Origin: an uncultured Rickettsiales bacterium
GTDB taxonomy: Bacteria > Pseudomonadota > Alphaproteobacteria > Rickettsiales > UBA1997
Assembly: GCA_934747265.1 (NCBI GenBank)
Contig: CAKVGI010000012.1
Coordinates: 1 to 31,911, forward strand
DNA length: 31,911 nt
Reading direction: 5' to 3'
Within the stretch, counting starts at the first letter, position 1. Every line of letters starts with the position of its first letter. Below are positions 1 to 7,908 of the stretch, piece after piece. The notes under the pieces are model-generated. The model saw only the letters and a list, made by a program, of their open reading frames with translations, did not search any database and had not been told where the DNA came from. The translations under genes were made by a program, and so were the position numbers.

Positions 1-16
1 TTTTTTATTCTGACAT

Positions 17-46
17 ATATTAAATATGATTGAATTGTATTGTCAA
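17..46 (-). promoter_or_regulatory. Leftward promoter for a gene beyond the left edge
   Basis: On the minus strand, a perfect -35 TTGACA (41-46) is followed after 18 bases by TAATAT (17-22). Transcription would start near base 10 and run out of the window, so it should serve a gene to the left. It lies downstream of hydF on the same strand, which suggests the hydF operon ends before it, although I see no convincing terminator in 47-165. Confidence 0.5.
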
Positions 47-165
47 CTGTTTTTTGTGTTGTGTTGTTATTTATATTTATAATTTTATGAAATTTTTGTG
101 ATGAGTATATTCTATAAAAGTTAATTGCTTAATTTATTATAAAAACATATAAATTGTGTATGAAC

Positions 166-1392
166 TTAAAAAATATTAATTTTATCTAGTATTTTTTTAT
201 TCTTAACATAAGAAAATACAATACCATAATTACTCATAGGTATATTTAATTCTTGTATTAAATTTAATCTTGCTTGGTATTTTTGTCTATCTATCATACA
301 ACCACCGCATGCAATAATTAACTTATAGTTTTTATTTTGAATTTCCTCTTTTGTTGGAAATGATTGACCAAAGTTGAAATCAAAATTTATATTTTTATTT
401 GTATATTTTTTAATTGCATTTGGTAGTTGAACTGTTGCTATGTCATTACATTTTCTGTCATGATTGCAAGCTTCAACAATTAAAATATTATCCCCATCGT
501 TTAAATTATCTAATTGTTTTGCGCCATTTATAAAATTATTCAATTTACCATTACTCATATAGTTTGACATAATAATTGAAAATGATGTAAAACTTATATC
601 TTTTGGTACAAAATCATATATTGCATTTATTGCTTGACTATCTGTAATTATTAATGATAAACCATTTTGCGTATTTTTTAAATTATTAATGGTTTCAATA
701 AAATTATTTTTGTCAAAATTTTTTAGATCTGGTCTATATAATACTGGTATAGCAAATTTTTGTAATAATCTTTCAATTACAAGACTTTGAGGTCTTAGTA
801 GTCTTAGCTCAGGACTCTCTTCGTCTAATGGCATTATTAATAAGACATATGAATTTTTTAATTGCAAATTTGGTAATAAATCTATTGGTTTATTGTTATT
901 CTTATAATTATTTAAAATAAAATCAGTCAGAATTAATTGTTGATTTTGTTGATTTAAGTTAATTTGTAAATTTTTTGTATTATTTATATTTAATGTATTT
1001 ATTTTTTCATTAAATTGATTTATGATAATTAAAAATTGTTTATTTTTCTCTTTTATATATTGTAAAATATCATTTTCATATTGGTTTAAAATTTCTGTAT
1101 TGTTTTTTATAACAAACAAAATTAAATCACTTTCATCTATTGCCTGTTTTGTTTTTTCTCTTTTTTTATCACCTAATATACCATTTTCATCAATTCCAGC
1201 TGTATCTATAAGTTTAATTTTACCTAAACCATGCAATTCCATCAAACTAATAACATTATCAGCAGTTGTTCCGGCTTTACTATCCACTATTGCTTTATTC
1301 TTTTGCCCAGTAATAACATTAAATAAAGTTGATTTACCAACATTTGTTAAACCAACAATACTTATTATAGTTTTTTCGCTAAATTGTGTCAT
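166..1392 (-). CDS. hydF: [FeFe]-hydrogenase maturation GTPase HydF
   Basis: HydF is the scaffold on which the diiron subcluster of the H-cluster is built before transfer to the hydrogenase. The 408-residue protein has the family layout: an N-terminal GTPase with P-loop GLTNVGKS (14-21), switch GTT (41-43) and DTAG (63-66), then a dimerisation region, then the C-terminal cluster domain. The iron-sulphur ligands are visible as CNH (C309, H311) and CGGC (C362, C365), spaced as in the known CxH...CxxC pattern, followed by the HydF-like PMSNYG (385-390). Two oddities: the G4 position reads NQFN (125-128) instead of NKxD, and the residue before the CxxC is alanine (361) where many HydFs have histidine. 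It starts 2 bases after the hydE stop, so the two are surely co-translated. No hydrogenase or hydG is in view. Confidence 0.93.
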   Translation of the reverse strand: MTQFSEKTIISIVGLTNVGKSTLFNVITGQKNKAIVDSKAGTTADNVISLMELHGLGKIKLIDTAGIDENGILGDKKREKTKQAIDESDLILFVIKNNTEILNQYENDILQYIKEKNKQFLIIINQFNEKINTLNINNTKNLQINLNQQNQQLILTDFILNNYKNNNKPIDLLPNLQLKNSYVLLIMPLDEESPELRLLRPQSLVIERLLQKFAIPVLYRPDLKNFDKNNFIETINNLKNTQNGLSLIITDSQAINAIYDFVPKDISFTSFSIIMSNYMSNGKLNNFINGAKQLDNLNDGDNILIVEACNHDRKCNDIATVQLPNAIKKYTNKNINFDFNFGQSFPTKEEIQNKNYKLIIACGGCMIDRQKYQARLNLIQELNIPMSNYGIVFSYVKNKKILDKINIF

Positions 1393-1394
1393 AA

Positions 1395-2465
1395 TTACTT
1401 GTTGTTATTTTTATTGATATAATGTAAGCTACTTCCAACTTCACCATAAGCTGGTATCATATCTGCTTTTTTAATTTTGTCTTCCATTTGTGCTATAATT
1501 GTAGTTCTTTCATCATCAACATTTGGTTTGTTTTGATATAATAAATAATTTTGTTTATTTGATATAGGTGTAATTGACGGCATTATAACATTTGCGCCAG
1601 CTTTTAAAGCGTTAGTTCTACCATTTGGAGAAATTACATCAAGTGCTGTTGCAGTAGCAATATTTACTGTTGGTATTGCAATTCTTAGCATTGCTATAAA
1701 ATTTAAAGTTTTATTCAAGATTACTTCTTTATTTTTATTCCACCAATTTATGTTTTCCTTTGTGGCAAGAGGTGTTTCTGTATGTATTATATATGGGCCA
1801 AGTCCGAACATATCAAACTTACCATTAATAAAAAATTTTAAATCATTAATTATATCTAGATCTGTTTGGTTTGGTATGCCGATCATATTCCCAGTTCCAA
1901 CTTGATAATTAGCTTTTTGCATATCAAATAAGCATTGTTTTCTTACTTCAAAAATATGGTCTGATGGGTGAATTTTTGAATAAAAATCTGGATTGCTTGT
2001 TTCAATTCTTAATAAATATCTATCAATACCAATATCTTTTAGTAATTTATAGAAATTATAATCAAATTCTCCGCTTGATAGTGTAATAATAATTTTTGGA
2101 TATTTGGCTTTTATTGCTTTTATAATATTTATTAAATACTCTTTAAATTCGTCATTAATTAATTCGCCGGATTGTAAAACTATTGATGGAATATTTTTAT
2201 TCCATATAAAATCAACGCATTCCATTATTTCGTCAATAGATAATCTATATCTTTTTACATTTGTGTTTCCAGAACGAATACCACAGTACAAACAGTTTTT
2301 ACGGCATATATTTGAAAATTCTATTAATCCCCTTAAATATACTTTATTGCCAATTGTGTTATTTCTAATATTTCTAGCTGTAAGCCAAAGTTCTTCTTGT
2401 TCTTTACCTTGAAAGTTAAGAACTCTGATTAATTCATTAATATTATTAAAATCTATATTTATCAT
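1395..2465 (-). CDS. hydE: [FeFe]-hydrogenase maturase HydE (radical SAM)
   Basis: HydE is a radical S-adenosylmethionine enzyme that works with HydG and HydF to build the organometallic H-cluster. The radical-SAM CxxxCxxC signature is at C54, C58 and C61, close to the N-terminus as in HydE. Downstream are family-typical stretches: GPYIIHTETPL, a TATALD segment, GRTNALKAGANVIMP, and a C-terminal AYGEVGSS. The length (356 aa) is normal. HydE resembles the pyrrolysine enzyme PylB and biotin synthase, but direct adjacency to hydF decides the assignment. The gene sits 7 bases after xth and 2 bases before hydF, forming an operon. The protein should be cytoplasmic and oxygen-sensitive, which implies an anaerobic lifestyle. 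Confidence 0.92.
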   Translation of the reverse strand: MINIDFNNINELIRVLNFQGKEQEELWLTARNIRNNTIGNKVYLRGLIEFSNICRKNCLYCGIRSGNTNVKRYRLSIDEIMECVDFIWNKNIPSIVLQSGELINDEFKEYLINIIKAIKAKYPKIIITLSSGEFDYNFYKLLKDIGIDRYLLRIETSNPDFYSKIHPSDHIFEVRKQCLFDMQKANYQVGTGNMIGIPNQTDLDIINDLKFFINGKFDMFGLGPYIIHTETPLATKENINWWNKNKEVILNKTLNFIAMLRIAIPTVNIATATALDVISPNGRTNALKAGANVIMPSITPISNKQNYLLYQNKPNVDDERTTIIAQMEDKIKKADMIPAYGEVGSSLHYINKNNNK

Positions 2466-2472
2466 AATTTTC

Positions 2473-3300
2473 CTAAATTTCGCACATCATAGGTACATGA
2501 TCGGAAGCTTTTTCTTTTGATCTTGTTTCTTGTGCGTATATTTTACAATTTTTAACAATTTTTTCAGTATCTGGTGTAATTAAAAAGGCGTCAAGTCTAT
2601 ATCCGAGATTTTTTTCCCACATATAAAAAGGTCTATAACCCCACCAGCTATATTCTTTTAAGTTTGGATTGAGTTTTCTCCATATATCAATCATTCCAGT
2701 ATTTAAAAGCTCTTGAAACTTTGTTCTTTCTTGTTCGGTACAAGTAATTGCACCATCTTTCTCAATAGAATAAACATCCATATTTAAGTTAGGGCAAACA
2801 TTGTAATCCCCACCAAAAAATGCTATATCTCCGTCTTTAATTGTTTCTTGAAATTTTTTAACTAATCTATCACAAAATTTCATTTTCTTTTCAAAATTAT
2901 ATGTTTTAGTCTCGTCTTTAATTCCAGCTTTTATATCATTTGCGGAAGGTCCACCATTAGGAACGTAAATTGAAGCAACTTTAATTACTTTTCCATCATA
3001 ATCAAAACAAGCTTCTATATATCTAGCCTCATCATCACTATCAACGATATCATATAAAGGTAATCCTTTTTTTATATCGTATAACGGAAATTTTGATAAA
3101 ATAGCAACTCCATTTCTAGCTTTTTCACCATAAACTTCAATATTATAATTCATTGTTTCAAGCTCAAAAAATGGAAATTGTTCATTTATACACTTTAATT
3201 CTTGAATTAACACAACATCAGGCTTAAATTCTTTTATAAAATCTAAAAAGTTTATAATTCTTGCTCTAATTGAATTAACATTCCAAGTTGCTATTTTCAT
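2473..3300 (-). CDS. xth: Exodeoxyribonuclease III (AP endonuclease family)
   Basis: This is a Mg2+-dependent AP endonuclease and 3'-5' exonuclease of the exonuclease III family, used in base excision repair. The N-terminus MKIATWNVNSIRAR is the classical start. The metal-binding glutamate lies in IQELKC. Further family motifs are YVPNGG, the active-site GGDYNVCP and the C-terminal DHVPM with the catalytic histidine. I place the start at the ATG ending at 3300 (275 aa). An upstream in-frame TTG at 3309 would add only three residues and breaks the family N-terminus. A short TTGGA before the ATG is a possible ribosome site. It is the first gene of xth-hydE-hydF, an unusual partner for hydrogenase maturases. 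Confidence 0.93.
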   Translation of the reverse strand: MKIATWNVNSIRARIINFLDFIKEFKPDVVLIQELKCINEQFPFFELETMNYNIEVYGEKARNGVAILSKFPLYDIKKGLPLYDIVDSDDEARYIEACFDYDGKVIKVASIYVPNGGPSANDIKAGIKDETKTYNFEKKMKFCDRLVKKFQETIKDGDIAFFGGDYNVCPNLNMDVYSIEKDGAITCTEQERTKFQELLNTGMIDIWRKLNPNLKEYSWWGYRPFYMWEKNLGYRLDAFLITPDTEKIVKNCKIYAQETRSKEKASDHVPMMCEI

Positions 3301-3327
3301 ATTGTCCAATATTATTTATTCACATTC

Positions 3328-3356
3328 ATTGTAAAAAATCATAAAAATTTTTGCAA
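3328..3356 (-). promoter_or_regulatory. Promoter of the xth-hydE-hydF operon
   Basis: Minus-strand -35 TTGCAA (3351-3356), 17-base spacer, -10 TACAAT (3328-3333). The predicted start near 3321 gives a leader of about 20 bases to the ATG at 3300. The spacing and -10 match are good for a vegetative sigma-70 promoter. Confidence 0.55.
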
Positions 3357-3367
3357 TACTTTTGATA

Positions 3368-3399
3368 CTAATAGTTTTTTGGTTTTTGAAAACTATTAG
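3368..3399 (-). terminator. Hairpin at the end of the DUF2207 gene, possible terminator
   Basis: A perfect 11-bp inverted repeat (CTAATAGTTTT at 3368-3378, AAAACTATTAG at 3389-3399) with a 10-base loop overlaps the stop codon at 3396-3398. It lies just upstream of the xth promoter. There is no clean run of T after the stem on the minus strand, so an intrinsic terminator is possible but not certain; it could instead stabilise the message 3' end. Confidence 0.4.
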
Positions 3400-5057
3400 A
3401 AATAAAAAATTAAATTATCAGTCATCTTTTTAAAATATTTTCTAAATGATGTTAACATCTGTTCGTCTATTTTATTTTTGAATAACTTTGCTTCATTTAG
3501 TTCTGAACGTTTAAAAGATGCTTTATTTATTTTTTCTATCCATTCGTTTTCGTAATTAAAAATTATAGAATATGGAATCAATTTTTCCATATCTTCCTGA
3601 TTATAATCAGAAATTGATTCTTTATCTTCCATAAATAATTTAAGACATTCTAAGTGTGTAGCTATTTCTTGTCCTTCTTCGGTATAATTTCTTATATGTT
3701 TTCTAAAAAATGATAATAAAGATAATGAAACAATCATATATAATAGGATAATTATGGAATTTATTTCATATATTTTATTTAAAAGACCCAATACAAATAT
3801 TATTAATATAATAGATATTATCTTTTTAAATGATATTATATTTTTTATAAATGTCAAAAATAAGAAAAATATTAATAACAGTGTTAAAATTAACGTATTT
3901 AAACTATATATATTAGAAATGTTTTTTATAAGTATTAAAACAATTAAAGATAAAAAGAATCCGATATATCCATATACAGCAAGTTTAGTATTATTTGTAA
4001 AATATAAAGATTCGGTATAGGACAAATAGTATTTTATTCTATCATAAAATAAACGTATTTTTCTAATGTATTCATCAGATAATTTTATTTCATCTTTATA
4101 TGTATTTGCAAAAATAGTCTCCTCTTCACTTTCTGGTTTTGCAAATTCATTTTTTGATATTAAATATTTATTTTTTGTATTTTGCTTTATTTTAAGGAAA
4201 TTATTAACAGCCATACTAATCAAGCTAATTAATGATGATATTTCCTTATGTTTGCCCATATAGTAAATATCAGATGCTATAGCTGGTGATATATCTTTTG
4301 GTATATCATATCTTTCAAAAGGTTCTAATTTTCTATTATACATTTTAATAATGAATAAACAGGCAGAACAGTATAATACTAAGATAATAAAGAATAATAT
4401 AGAAAAATATAGTAATGGTAAATTATATTTACCCAACATATTTGCTGGCTTTTTTAGCAATAGAACGACGGTTATTTCTTCCCCTGATTTTATTTTTCTT
4501 GGCGTTTTAAAAGCTTCACTATTTTTTCTAATTAATTTTTCTTTTCTAGCGCTATTAATATTTATGTAGCTAAATTGTCCAATTTTTATAATATTATCTG
4601 GAACTACTATTTTAATATACATTTTATCTATATCAAGATTCCATCTATCTCCAATAATATTCCAATAAAGTTCATCAAAATGTTCATTGTGTTTAATAAT
4701 ATTATTAACTTTATATTTTATCTCAAACATATGTTTTTTAAAAGTTGGAAGATAATAATCATTTCCTGTAATAATTCCATATATATTATCTAAAATTACA
4801 ACGGACGATGGTTCTTGTTTGTTATTTCGTTTTACAGATATAAGTTTGTACATCAAATTGTCATTTAAAGATAAAAATTTGTTTATTCCTTTCTTGATTT
4901 TTTTAGTTTCTACATAAGCCAATATTCTTTCTGTTATAATTGCTGAATTATCATTTTGTACATCTATCATAACAAAATAATTCAATATTTTTTCTTTTGC
5001 AAAAATATTTGAGCTAAATATGAAAAAACAAAACAAAATTACTAATACTTTTTTCAT
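3396..5057 (-). CDS. DUF2207-family exported membrane protein
   Basis: The 553-residue protein begins with a signal peptide (about 1-20, ending near FAKEK). A beta-rich exported domain follows with DUF2207-like features: a short IDVQNDNSAIITE segment early on, KKGINKF, and a central ELYWNIIGDRWNLDI. A transmembrane helix lies at about 210-235. The cytoplasmic part contains DISPAIASDIYYMG, then a block of further hydrophobic helices (roughly 350-450) and a charged C-terminal tail. The function of this family is not established. Its start overlaps the stop of the M48 protease gene by 4 bases, so the two are probably made together and may act together in the envelope. The usual low-complexity glycine-rich C-terminus seen in many relatives is missing. 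The family call is by motif memory, not by search. Confidence 0.7.
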   Translation of the reverse strand: MKKVLVILFCFFIFSSNIFAKEKILNYFVMIDVQNDNSAIITERILAYVETKKIKKGINKFLSLNDNLMYKLISVKRNNKQEPSSVVILDNIYGIITGNDYYLPTFKKHMFEIKYKVNNIIKHNEHFDELYWNIIGDRWNLDIDKMYIKIVVPDNIIKIGQFSYININSARKEKLIRKNSEAFKTPRKIKSGEEITVVLLLKKPANMLGKYNLPLLYFSILFFIILVLYCSACLFIIKMYNRKLEPFERYDIPKDISPAIASDIYYMGKHKEISSLISLISMAVNNFLKIKQNTKNKYLISKNEFAKPESEEETIFANTYKDEIKLSDEYIRKIRLFYDRIKYYLSYTESLYFTNNTKLAVYGYIGFFLSLIVLILIKNISNIYSLNTLILTLLLIFFLFLTFIKNIISFKKIISIILIIFVLGLLNKIYEINSIIILLYMIVSLSLLSFFRKHIRNYTEEGQEIATHLECLKLFMEDKESISDYNQEDMEKLIPYSIIFNYENEWIEKINKASFKRSELNEAKLFKNKIDEQMLTSFRKYFKKMTDNLIFYF

Positions 5058-6163
5058 TGTTTCAAAAATAAATTTATTTTTAACCTCATTAAATATAACT
5101 GAAACTTAGAAGTTTCTATCACATCTTTACAATTTTGCCTCACATGTTCAAAATCTATCAAATAATATAGAATTACTGGCATTAATATTATAAATGAAAA
5201 TGCGATTAAATTTATTAAATTATTGCCTCTTGCTGGCTTTATAGTACCACTAATTGGCTTTATGTTTTTAATATAATTAATTCTTTTTTTCGTTTTTGGA
5301 TGTGAGGAAAATAATGTAATATATTCTCCATCATCTAATATAGATAATGCCGACGCCATATTTAATCCGCCATTTGCCAAAGATGATTGCATATCACATC
5401 TAAATTCTTTTGATCTATTAATTTTTAGATATATTAGTTTATAAACTGGAATTATGACATATTTGTAAAAAAATAATAAGGAAAAATTTATCATTTTATA
5501 TAAACCGAAAACTATGTAAGAAAATATTTTTCCAAAAAATGGAATTATTTTAAATATCACTAAAAATATTCTAAAAAACATATAAATTATTTTTGATACA
5601 ATCTTTGTACTATATTCGTTAATTTCCAATAATAAGGTTGGTAAGTAATCTTTATTAATCAGATGAGACATCTCATGCCCAATTATACATCTAATTGCAA
5701 GTAAAAAGTTATTAGTTGTTTTTAGTTTAAGTAAATATTTATTAATTAAACCCTGTGTAAGAACTACATATTGTTTTTTCATATTTCCAACAGCAAAAGC
5801 ATTTACGCTTCCTGAGTTGGAAATTAATAATTTTACATTAGGTCTATTAAAGACAATTTTAATTTCATTAAAAATATTTGTCAAAATTTCGTATTCCTTA
5901 AATTTTTCATAAGATTGTGTGTTTTTTAAAAATTTTTTTGATGAAAAACCAAATAAAAAATCTAATAAAATAATAAAATTCATTAAACAACTTACTAGAA
6001 AAAATACAAATAAAATAATACTAACTATTGATTGAGTGTCTATTAAGTTGGTCTTAAAAACAACAATTGGTACCACGAAAAACATCAGTGGTAATAAAAT
6101 AATTGCAAAATTTACAATACTCAGTATATAAATAAGAATAAAACTTAATAATTTATATACCAT
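5054..6163 (-). CDS. M48-family membrane zinc metallopeptidase (HtpX/Ste24-like)
   Basis: This is an integral membrane zinc protease of 369 residues. Two N-terminal transmembrane helices (about 5-37 and 45-72) precede the catalytic domain. The zinc site is HEMSH (H163, E164, H167), and the third ligand is probably E253 in SKEFRCD. Other M48 hallmarks are SVNAFAVGN (119-127), LTQGLI (135-140) and SSHPKTKKRI in the C-terminal part. More hydrophobic helices occur between about 190 and 245, and one near the C-terminus. Members of M48 degrade or process membrane proteins; the substrate here is unknown. It is the first gene of a two-gene operon with the DUF2207 protein (4-base overlap), and has its own promoter. 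Confidence 0.85.
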   Translation of the reverse strand: MVYKLLSFILIYILSIVNFAIILLPLMFFVVPIVVFKTNLIDTQSIVSIILFVFFLVSCLMNFIILLDFLFGFSSKKFLKNTQSYEKFKEYEILTNIFNEIKIVFNRPNVKLLISNSGSVNAFAVGNMKKQYVVLTQGLINKYLLKLKTTNNFLLAIRCIIGHEMSHLINKDYLPTLLLEINEYSTKIVSKIIYMFFRIFLVIFKIIPFFGKIFSYIVFGLYKMINFSLLFFYKYVIIPVYKLIYLKINRSKEFRCDMQSSLANGGLNMASALSILDDGEYITLFSSHPKTKKRINYIKNIKPISGTIKPARGNNLINLIAFSFIILMPVILYYLIDFEHVRQNCKDVIETSKFQLYLMRLKINLFLKQ

Positions 6164-6193
6164 CTCATCTCTCTGTTATACTATATATAAAAC

Positions 6194-6222
6194 ATAATAG
6201 AAATAAAATAAATAATAGTCAA
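6194..6222 (-). promoter_or_regulatory. Promoter of the M48-DUF2207 operon
   Basis: Minus-strand -35 TTGACT (6217-6222), 17-base spacer, -10 TATTAT (6194-6199), start expected near 6187. A purine-rich GAGAG ribosome site lies just before the ATG at 6163. Confidence 0.55.
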
Positions 6223-6275
6223 TAATTATGTCAAATTAATGATATTTTTGCGATAGTTTATAAATTATTTATATA

Positions 6276-6303
6276 TTGACTTTAATTTTTGATTTTATAT
6301 CAT
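6276..6303 (+). promoter_or_regulatory. Promoter of the ABC-M16-HD operon
   Basis: -35 TTGACT (6276-6281), 16-base spacer, -10 TATCAT (6298-6303). It is divergent from the M48 promoter within a 171-base intergenic region. The leader to the ATG at 6335 would be about 25 bases. Confidence 0.5.
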
Positions 6304-6334
6304 AATTCAATAGTTTTGTTTATTTAAAATAAAT

Positions 6335-7888
6335 ATGAGTAATGTAATTGAAATATCCAATTTGTCTCACGTGTACGGACATGGAAAGAAAAAAATTACA
6401 GCATTAGAAAATGTATTTTTAAATATAAATGAAGGTGAAAATATTGCTTTTGTTGGTCCTGATGGCGCCGGAAAATCAACATTATTAGATATAATTTCTG
6501 GAATAAAAGTTATTCAAAACGGCGCGAAAGTTGACGTTTTAGGTGGTAGTATTTCTAACTCTAAACATAGATTTAATATTGCATCAGATATAGCTTATAT
6601 GCCACAAGGTTTAGGTAAAAATTTATATTCAGAGCTATCAGTCTATGAAAATATAAAATTTTTTGCAGATTTATTTGCTATTGATGAAAAACAAAGCGAA
6701 AGTTTGATAAACGAAGTAATGGAAAAGACGGGGCTTTTAAAGTTTAAGGATAGGCCAGCAAAAAATCTATCTGGTGGTATGAAACAGAAACTTGGTTTAT
6801 GTTGTGCATTGGTGCATAAACCTAAAATATTAATATTGGATGAACCTACGACTGGTGTTGATCCTTTATCAAGGCAAAACTTTTGGGCATTGATTTTTGA
6901 TATAAAAAAACAAAATGATGGTATGACTTTAATAGTTGCTACCGCATATATGGAGGAGGCAAAAGTTTTTGATAGAATAATAATGATGGATGATGGAAAA
7001 GTTATAGCTGATGGAACTGTAAATCAACTACTTGAAAAAACAAAAAAAGATACACTGGAATCCGCATTTATAGAAATGTTGCCAATAGAAAAAAGAGGTA
7101 CGCATAAGGATTTTAATATTCAACCGCTTGATTTGACTGATAGACAGGTTGTTATAGAAGCAAAAAATTTAACAAAAGTATTTGGTAATTTTACAGCCGT
7201 TGATAATATTAGCTTTAACATAAAACAAGGTGAAATTTATGCTTTTTTAGGTCCAAATGGTTGTGGAAAGACTACTACTATGAAAATGATAACAGGATTA
7301 TTGCCCGCAACTAGTGGTTATCATAAAATTTTTGGAAAATCCGTAAAAGAAAATATAATTCAAATAAAGAAAGATTTAGGTTATATGTCTCAAAGTTTTT
7401 CTTTATATGGCGAACTTACTGTGATGGAAAATTTAAAATTACACGCCGTAATATTTGATTTATCCCCAACGGAAACCCATTATAGAATAAATTATGTGAT
7501 AGATAAATTTAGATTGGATAAAATTCTAAATGATAAAACTTCCGATTTACCTTTGGGAATTAAACAAAGGTTATCACTTGGCGTTTCGGTTCTACATAAA
7601 CCATCGATTTTAATTTTAGATGAACCAACATCTGGTGTCGATCCCGTATCAAGAGACGATTTCTGGGAATTAATTGTTGATTTATCAAGAAGAGAGGGCG
7701 TTACAATATTTGTTACAACACATTATTTAAATGAAGCAATGAGATGCGATAGGGTTGCTATGATGAATGCTGGTAAATTATTAGCATCAGATACGCCAGA
7801 TGGCATAATAAAGAGTAAGAATGCGGAATCTCTTGAAGAAGCTTTTATTGAATATATAAAAGAAGATATAAAAGAGCGAAATTTATAA
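6335..7888 (+). CDS. ABC transporter ATPase with two fused nucleotide-binding domains (YbhF-like)
   Basis: The 517-residue protein holds two ABC ATPase domains in tandem and no membrane segment. Domain 1 has Walker A GPDGAGKS (41-48), signature LSGGMKQ (145-151) and Walker B ILILDE (165-170); its switch-histidine position is alanine (A204 in ATAYMEEA). Domain 2 has Walker A GPNGCGKT (306-313), an altered signature LPLGIKQ (405-411), Walker B ILILDE (425-430) and a normal switch H463. Both peculiarities, the ATAYMEEA-type loop and the LPLG signature, also occur in the YbhF/RbbA type of drug or export ATPases as I recall them. Such proteins normally work with ABC2 permeases and a HlyD-like subunit; none is encoded here, since the next gene is a protease 20 bases downstream. 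Confidence 0.88.
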   Translation: MSNVIEISNLSHVYGHGKKKITALENVFLNINEGENIAFVGPDGAGKSTLLDIISGIKVIQNGAKVDVLGGSISNSKHRFNIASDIAYMPQGLGKNLYSELSVYENIKFFADLFAIDEKQSESLINEVMEKTGLLKFKDRPAKNLSGGMKQKLGLCCALVHKPKILILDEPTTGVDPLSRQNFWALIFDIKKQNDGMTLIVATAYMEEAKVFDRIIMMDDGKVIADGTVNQLLEKTKKDTLESAFIEMLPIEKRGTHKDFNIQPLDLTDRQVVIEAKNLTKVFGNFTAVDNISFNIKQGEIYAFLGPNGCGKTTTMKMITGLLPATSGYHKIFGKSVKENIIQIKKDLGYMSQSFSLYGELTVMENLKLHAVIFDLSPTETHYRINYVIDKFRLDKILNDKTSDLPLGIKQRLSLGVSVLHKPSILILDEPTSGVDPVSRDDFWELIVDLSRREGVTIFVTTHYLNEAMRCDRVAMMNAGKLLASDTPDGIIKSKNAESLEEAFIEYIKEDIKERNL

Positions 7889-7908
7889 AATAATTAATTG
7901 GAAAATAT

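Noticed and set aside
47..165. Terminator after hydF
   Set aside because: Only a weak A+T inverted repeat is present, without a following T run.
1022..1417. A 131-codon plus-strand hydrophobic frame
   Set aside because: Antisense of the hydF GTPase domain; its hydrophobicity comes from the lysine/asparagine-rich, A-rich opposite strand.
1395..2465. Assignment as PylB or biotin synthase
   Set aside because: The radical SAM core is similar, but the adjacent hydF and the HydE-type C-terminal motifs settle it.
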